From Rhizomys pruinosus (taxonomy: Eukaryota > Chordata > Mammalia > Rodentia > Spalacidae), in the NCBI GenBank assembly GCA_009823505.1, contig VZQC01010403.1, positions 520,293 to 584,292 of the forward strand: 64,000 nucleotides of DNA, written 5' to 3'. The notes beneath the pieces were generated by a model. It was not told the DNA's origin. It saw nothing but the letters and a program-made list of their open reading frames with translations, and made no database searches. Below, piece after piece: positions 57,761 to 64,000 of the stretch. Positions within the stretch are counted from its first letter, which is position 1; each line of letters opens with the position of its first letter. The position numbers were made by a program, and so were the translations under genes.

Positions 57761-58568
57761 GCCAGTGGGATAAATTATTAATTAGATCAGAGCCCTCGTG
57801 TGAAGGAATGACTTATAAAATGGACAGAATCTGGACTAATGACTCTTTTGACCTTGAAACCAACTTGGATAATACTGACATATTCTGTTGGGTATTAGGC
57901 AGTACCTAACCTACACAGTCTAGGGCACATTGAATATCCGAGAGCAACAGAGCATGGTTTATGTTAAGTACATGGTTTATGGGGACATGTTTTTAGGTAT
58001 TCGAAACTTGGCTCATTCATTTGGCATGTGAAATGAATCTGACTACGAATGTGCCATTTCATGCTAACAGATAATCCATGCATAACCTTCAACACTCTAT
58101 CTGGCACTTTGTTAAGTGCTTACTAAATATGAACCATATGTTAAATAGAATTTCCATACCACACACTGATGTGTGCTAAACTCATTGGCAAACAGACTTG
58201 GGCTGCTGTGTTGGACTTTGTGATTCACAATTTAAGAGGGGGAACTGGCACCCTACTAGCAAAACGGTTACCAGAAAGAATTTTTAAGGATCACAAATGA
58301 GACGCATTTCTCCCTTTGAAAAGATTCACTTTTCTCTTATTTGAATATGAGAATTTCTAAACAATAGAAATGTAATTTGAATGCAAGAATACACCTTGAA
58401 TTTGCAATGGGACAGGCTATATTGCTTGTCTTCTTGAACATGAGGATTGCTTAATTGCTTTCTCCGTTCATTTTCAAAGAACACAGTTTATAATTTTTTA
58501 ATGGTAGATGACTAATGTGCTGAACCTCTCAAGATATCTTTCACTGCCAGATGGAAACTCTCTCAGTG
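57761..58568. other. No recognised feature
   Basis: Apparently unique, AT-rich sequence without a long frame. Confidence 0.45.
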
Positions 58569-59107
58569 AATGTCACTTTCGTAAAAGAAAGTTCCCAGAA
58601 AAAAACTCCCAAATCCTGAGGTAAATTTCCTGCAAGCCTGACCAGCCAATTAGCTCTTGGGAGAGTTTGGAATGTTACAGGTATAGAGTCTAGTCACGAA
58701 TTATCTGGGGTCATCTTTAACCCCATAAATAGCCACATCTTACCTACCTCTCTTTCTGAGATAACATTCTTGTAACTAATAAAATGTATGAACTTAGCAG
58801 ACTACCAAATCCCACAAATCAAAAGGCCAAGAATGTCATCAGATAGTATTTGAGATGGATAGTGGAAACCACTCCATTTTGCTATGATCTGCTTACTGAA
58901 TGTAACCACTGATGTATTTGAAAAGTGTCTTGATTTATGATTTTCTTTTGTTCTGTTACTATAAAACCACAGTGCAACTGTTACACACTAGATCATGGAA
59001 TTGGGGGTAACCTGAGTCTATGTTCCTGGACCGTGGTCACTTATATTTGGCTCTAAAATGAACTATCTCTTGACCCCTTTGAGGTGAGAGATATGCTTTT
59101 GTGTTAA
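58569..59107 (+). mobile_element. Solo ERV LTR (same family as 24736-25279)
   Basis: Aligned by 'gttcccagaaaaa', 'aaccccataaatag', 'cagactaccaaa', 'tgtcttgatttatg', 'ctgttactataaaa', 'gtaacctgagtctatgttcc', 'ggctctaaaatgaact', 'gaggtgagag'. No primer site or interior follows, so it reads as a solo LTR. Boundaries are approximate. Confidence 0.6.
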
Positions 59108-59244
59108 CGCTTTCAAGGTTTTGAACTGCCCCATGAAGGAGGACAGTAATTGTTTCCAGACTGATCTGAAAACAAGACATGTGACAATAAGCCTGGCCTT
59201 AAAAATCCAGCATCAGCAAGTGCATTCTTTGAAGCATGGTAGAG

Positions 59245-59253
59245 GTGTGTGTG

Positions 59254-59295
<42 letters not shown>

Positions 59296-59310
59296 TGTGT
59301 GTGTGTGTAT
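59245..59310. repeat. (GT)n microsatellite
   Basis: About 30 units with two or three interruptions. Confidence 0.95.
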
Positions 59311-59420
59311 GTAAATATTTCTTAAAATGATTCTCTAAACGATATACAATATTTCCTAAAGATACATCGTGGGATCCTACAAATAATTGGTTAAGATACT
59401 GCATAATAGATACAAGATTA

Positions 59421-59571
59421 GCCGGGTGTGGTGGCGCTCGCCTTTAATCTTAGCACTGGGGAGGCAGAGACAGGTGGATCTCTGTGAGTTCAAGACCAGC
59501 CTGGTCTACAGAGTGAGTTCCAGGACAGCTGGGGCTACAGGGAAACCCTATCTCAAAAAGACAAAAAAAAA
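59421..59571 (+). mobile_element. B1 SINE (upstream of the duplication)
   Basis: 'agccgggtgtggtggcgctcgcctttaatcttagcactgg', 'gttcaagaccagcctggtctac', 'aaaccctatctc', A-rich tail. Its right part is included in the tandem duplication. Confidence 0.9.
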
Positions 59572-59754
59572 TGATAATAAAGGTCAGGGACCCAGATTGG
59601 ATTATCAAGCAACTAGATAAAAACCTTGCTGGTGTGAGTTCCAGGACAGCTGGGGCTACAGGGAAACCCTATCTCAAAAAGACAAAAAAAAATGATAATA
59701 AAGGTCAGGGACCCAGATTGGATTATCAAGCAACTAGATAAAAACCTTGCTGGT
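59513..59754. repeat. Perfect 121-bp tandem duplication
   Basis: Copy one is 59513-59633 and copy two 59634-59754. I compared them base by base and found no difference, including the nine-A run. The unit runs from the right part of the first B1 through unique spacer into the first bases of the next B1. Confidence 0.93.
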
Positions 59755-59905
59755 TGTGGTGGTGCACACCTTTAGTCCCAGCACTTGGGAGGCAGAGGCA
59801 GGTAGATCTCAATGAGTTCAAGGCCAACCTGGTCTACATAGTGAGTTCCAGGACAGCTTGTGCTACAGGGAGACCTTGTCTCAAAAAGAAAAGAAAACAA
59901 AACAA
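59749..59905 (+). mobile_element. B1 SINE (downstream of the duplication)
   Basis: 'tgctggttgtggtggtgcacacctttagtcccagcacttgg', 'gttcaaggccaacctggtctac', 'gagaccttgtctc', A-rich tail. Confidence 0.9.
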
Positions 59906-59999
59906 ACCTTAGTAAACTTGGAGGCTATTGAGGCTGGACCCCCACCCTCACCCCCATAATCAGCTCTGCTTCTCCTAGGATTCAAATTATGGTATGAAA

Positions 60000-60900
60000 A
60001 GATAGCAGAATCAGGGCTTTATTGAGGGCCAATTTAAAAAGCTACTTCTTCCTCAAAAAAATAGAAACTGAGTTCTACCTTGGGGCCCTGTGAGGGAGGA
60101 GAGGTCAAACAGATCCCAGACAGGCAGAGAAAGAAAAGAAGCTCTAGGTAAATTAGTGTGCTTTCACTTAAATATTTAAGATGGTCAACTCAGTGATTCT
60201 TCTCCTTTTCCAAGACAAACACTCAGTGGGCATCCCCTTTCACCCCCACCAGGGAACTTTCAAGATCTCCCATCAGGACAGCTCTTGTGGTGGCAGAACC
60301 AATCGATTTCCCTGACTTTGTCTAGATTGTCCAAAATCCCCTGTAACAACCCAGACCAGGCAATTCTACATAAATAACTCAAACTATCCAATTCTACATA
60401 AAAGTTTTGGCTCTGCCAAACAAACTTGGATTCCAGGTCTGGTTCCCTCTCCACTGAGGAGTCTGCCTCTTTGTGTGCTTTGTTGTGTGTGCATGCACAT
60501 ATTCACGCTTCTGACACAAGGGAAAATAAACTTCCCTCTCAGAATTCCTAGTCATTCATAAAAGGATTTAAGAATTGTCTCAAACAGAACCTTTAAGACA
60601 ATTTTATTAGAATTTAAAGAAAAATTCTCAGGGCAGGCAAACTGTAAATCTCAGTAGCTGCCTTGAAGGGGTGACTGGAGGGGAGGTTTAGCGCTGGGAA
60701 GGAGGTCAGATACACAGTGCACACCAGCAGTCCCATGTCAGGAAGAGGAGAGGAGCTTTGCGGAAAAGGCAAAGACATCCAAGAAGTGAAGGCAGCCCAA
60801 AGTGTTAAGGAAAGCATGGCTAGAAAAGCAATGGGAAAAAGAAAAGGAGAAGTTTCCGAATTCTTCAGAAAAGTGGGCAGACTTACCAAAAGCTACTTGT
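60000..60900 (+). repeat. LTR-element-like family, LTR-like part and block alpha, copy 3
   Basis: 60017-60030 ('ggctttattgaggg') looks like an antisense polyadenylation region. 60540-60895 aligns with 9365-9745 and 26940-27300 ('ttcctagtcattcataaaaggatttaag', 'gtcaggaagaggagaggagctttg', 'tcagaaaagtgggcagac'). Frames at 60614-61022 lie on both strands and are not conserved as protein. Confidence 0.45.
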
Positions 60901-61949
60901 CTGTGGGCCCTTCCATAAACACTACCCAAGAGGGTGGGGATTCAACAAGACAAACCCTTATTTCTGATCAGAAAGGTGCACTACTCACAACAGAGAGATG
61001 GAGAAGCAAGCACACAGAATAGAGGATATGACAATTTTTTTTCGAACTCCAAATAGTACTGTGTCTTATTCCCTACTGGATAGGATCTGACCTCACAGAC
61101 TTTCCAAGTTGGCTAGGAAAGGAAGAAAGGGGTAATGGGAGGGTTGACCAAAGAGGGGGAAGGGTTCAGCCTTCTCTCTACTCTATTCTTAGGCCATCAA
61201 TTCCTGGAATGCACCAGGATCCTTTTCCTTCTTTTGTAACCAAAGTTTTTATAGGGTGGATGTTAGGGGTGACAACGTTATAGAAAAATCATGAGGCCAA
61301 AGCCAAAGTCAGGTGAGGTAACCTTAATTGCCAACAGGAATTCAGGCACCAGTCATTTTGGCTTCTATGTTAAACAGGGATGATGTGTGTGGCCATTGGG
61401 TTCCCCTTTTGGAGGGTTTATCTAAAAGACACCAAAAGTATAGTTATAGAGAAAAGAAAGTCTTTGACTGGTGCCTGTGAAGGAGAAGTAAATGTGAGAG
61501 TAGTTAGGCACATCTTCTAGGCAGGGAACCAGGAGATGTAAGAATAGGGTGAAATTTAAACTTCCAATGTAAAGTCCATTAGAATTTCTTGATGAGGGCT
61601 TTCAAAAGCATCCATTTATTGGGCTGCTTCTTCTTTCTATTTGTCCATGACAACTGGGCTCAGGATCTGCTTTTCAGGCATTTTGATAGCTATTGGAGTG
61701 GCTAGAGTCACAATGTGAGTTCCCTCTTAAATGGCTTCTAGACAGAGAGAGAAGTTTAGCTACCATTTAGTTTTGACAAAAGTGGACTTGTCCTTTTCAG
61801 GTGCAGGTGGCATTGTTAAAGTAGGCCATAACCTGAATATTTATAGCTGAGTAGTATTGTTTCATGGACAAAATCTTACTGAGAATTTTCTAAACAATAT
61901 CTCATATGAACTTTTAAGTCTAAAGCCTGGCAAGCACAGTTTCTCCTGC
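60901..61949 (+). repeat. Between blocks alpha and beta, probably the same element
   Basis: Unassigned sequence lying between two blocks of the same family. I infer it is interior of the same element because the order matches copy 2. Confidence 0.3.
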
Positions 61950-62440
61950 TTTAAAAGAAATATACTGATCATTCTAATCTTTCATTATATTCTCCTTTGC
62001 CTCAGATTAAACCAAGTTTTGTTTTTCTCAAGGTCACTTGAAGATCTAATCCTCAAGGGTCACTCAGGTTTTGGGGAGAACCCCTGGCTTATTTGACTTT
62101 CCAGTTCCATCTATGTGAGGAGGTCTGCCCTGACCGGGGCTTCACTTCCAAGCATGAAGAGACTTTCTTCTGTATTGACCTTCCTCTTCATAGATTGGAC
62201 ACCAGTTTGAGTCCCACTTGGTGCCTCTGTGACCTCTCTGAACAAGAGAACAGGTGACTGACAGAGGACATTTTTAGAGATGCCCCATATTCCCCTGGGA
62301 CTTCGTTGACTTTGTATAGCAAGGAACAAAACTGTCCCTTAAGTCTCTTTGAGAAGATTAGTATGGACTTTTAAGTATGGTTATTAGCTATCCAAGGAGA
62401 TTAGTCCCACCTGTCTGATACCTTTAATAACAAGGCCATA
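61950..62440 (+). repeat. LTR-element-like family, block beta, copy 3
   Basis: 'aaaagaaatatactgat' is identical to 13269-13285. Then 'tttttctcaaggtcacttgaagatctaatcctcaagggtcactcagg', 'gaccttcctcttcatagattggacacc', 'ttcccctgggacttcgttgac', 'aagtatggttattag'. Confidence 0.6.
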
Positions 62441-62722
62441 AATGATGGGACAGAAAGACCAGTCCCAGAATTCATCCCTGGCTCTGAAGATGAGTTAACA
62501 TATTAAATCAGACCTACAACCAGCTGTAGTTTGGTTTTCTCAAGCCAGTTTTTTTAGGCCTTCAAAGGTCTTAAAGCAGACTGAACCAGACTGAACACAT
62601 AAACCAAAATACATCGAAAGCAAGCAAATGAAGAGATACCTCAAAACGACCATCTTGAAAGCAAACTCACCCAAAAGGCATCTAATAATAAGGTCCTTAA
62701 CAACCAGCTCAGATACTGTTTT

Positions 62723-62890
62723 TTTTTTCTTTCTTTTTTTTTTTAGTCTTTTTGAGACAGGGTCTCCTTGTAGCTCCAGCTGTCCTGGAACTCACTATGT
62801 AGACCAGGCTGACTTTCAACTCACAGAGATCCGCCTGCCTCTGCCTCTGCCTCCTGAGTGCTGGGATTAAAGGTGTGCACCACCACACCT
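62723..62890 (-). mobile_element. B1 SINE, antisense, perfect TSD
   Basis: Antisense B1 with all blocks: 'ttttgagacagggtctcc', 'gtcctggaactcactatgtagaccaggctg', 'gtgctgggattaaaggtgtgcaccaccacacct'. The perfect 17-bp direct repeat agctcagatactgtttt is at 62706-62722 and 62891-62907. Confidence 0.95.
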
Positions 62891-62907
62891 AGCTCAGATA
62901 CTGTTTT

Positions 62908-64000
62908 CTACAAAAAATTAGCACTTAAAAGTTTTGTGAAACATTTAATAGATTCAGAGATATTATTTAATAAATTTAAAGATGTCTACAGTACCGAAAT
63001 TTATAAGCTCTTTGAATGCATTATAAAAATATCCATATAAAGTCTGCACATGTGTACTTTAATTGGCATGCCAAAACCAAAAATAAAACTAGTAATTTTT
63101 TGAACAATAAAGAATGAGAAGAAAAACTGAAGTGGCAAGTTTGTTTTGATGAGAACAATTTAAGACATTATAGACATACATGACTGAATTACATGAGATC
63201 TCAACACATGAGAAATCTTATAGATCCATGTGACATAATTAACTGAATCTCAAACAACACATGGACATTGATCGCCATAGACACACGTGACATGATTACA
63301 GGAAAAGTAGGTACACCAAAACACAATAATCAAGGAGTTTGGTTAGGATGATCTTTTGCAAGTAGGCACTTTATCTTTTAAATCTGGACAGGGAGAGAAC
63401 ACTTCCTCCATCATCTCATAGCTCTGGGGCAGTTCTCCCTCTTCTTCTGGTAATTATGAGGCTGGGTTTTAGGGTTTAAGTAGCCTCTATCCAGACTCAC
63501 AGATTATTCCCCAACATGGCCTGATATCAAGCCATTTGACTTAACAGATGGTTTTCAGCGTAGAGGGTTTCATTTTATTGCCATAATGTCCTAGTTTAAA
63601 GTCTTCCAGCATCACCTGGAGGACAGTCTGGATCCAACACTTGGATACTTGGACACTTGGAGAAGCCCGTTTGAAATTTTGTATGTGCCTGGGTTGTATG
63701 TGATATGTGCACAGGAGGGAGTGGGACCGCTAGTCTCTCCCTCATTCAGATGCCTTCCTGGCCAACCACCTCTACATGACTTATGATATCTTACCCAGGG
63801 CCACTCCCCCCATGCTCGGTCACTCCGAAGTGAGTGCCTGTTTAGGTTATATGACCTCAGCAGAACGCAGGGTGAGGCCCACTCAGGGTTCCATAGCTGC
63901 ACAGAGCACTGGAAATGTTACTCATGCTCACATCCACACACAATCATTCAGAGTTTAAGACTCTGATATCCCTAGAATTCTCACTAAATTACAAGATGGG
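62908..64000. other. No recognised feature
   Basis: Apparently unique, AT-rich sequence to the window end. A 96-codon antisense frame at 63612-63902 shows no motif. Confidence 0.4.

Overview
The window looks like intergenic DNA from a muroid rodent (mouse, rat, hamster, vole or gerbil group; species not resolved). The signs are many B1 (7SL-derived) and B2/B4-type (tRNA-derived) SINEs, rodent-type L1 copies, LTR elements, several (CA)n/(GT)n runs and low CpG. I found no host protein-coding gene, no exon with splice context and no structural RNA gene. The only coding matter I can assign is decayed L1 ORF1/ORF2, so nearly everything listed is a mobile element, a repeat or an assembly feature.

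Layout. 1-12.6 kb: SINEs, two copies of an LTR-like repeat, an L1 3' fragment and microsatellites. 9.3-14.3, 26.1-29.0 and 60.0-62.4 kb: three colinear same-strand copies of an unnamed LTR-element-like family, each cut by later insertions. 15.0-25.3 kb: young B2 copies with perfect target-site duplications (TSDs), an antisense L1-type insertion, a sense L1 3' end, and an LTR followed by a degenerate Lys-type primer site. 29.0-30.1 kb: antisense L1. 34.1-35.6 kb: a complete small retrovirus-like element (LTR, tRNA-Ile primer site, CpG-rich non-coding interior, purine tract, LTR) flanked by a 6-bp TSD and inserted in an older SINE. 37.3-40.9 kb: sense L1 with promoter-like repeats, broken ORF1 and broken ORF2.

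At 40,914 there is a single n. From there to about 52,606 the texture changes: known repeats are recognisable but full of single-base insertions, deletions and substitutions, CpG is frequent, and microsatellites and long homopolymers are nearly absent. I read this as a gap filled with uncorrected long reads. Feature calls and reading frames there should not be trusted. Clean sequence resumes with an L1 3' end at about 52,607.

52.6-64 kb: ordinary repeat-rich DNA with URR1-like repeats, B1s (one carrying a perfect 121-bp tandem duplication), a second copy of the 24.7-kb LTR and the third copy of the colinear family. I found no unknown functional system. The best items for follow-up are the noisy block, the tRNA-Ile-primed non-autonomous LTR element and a B2 length variant defined by a 17-bp internal duplication.
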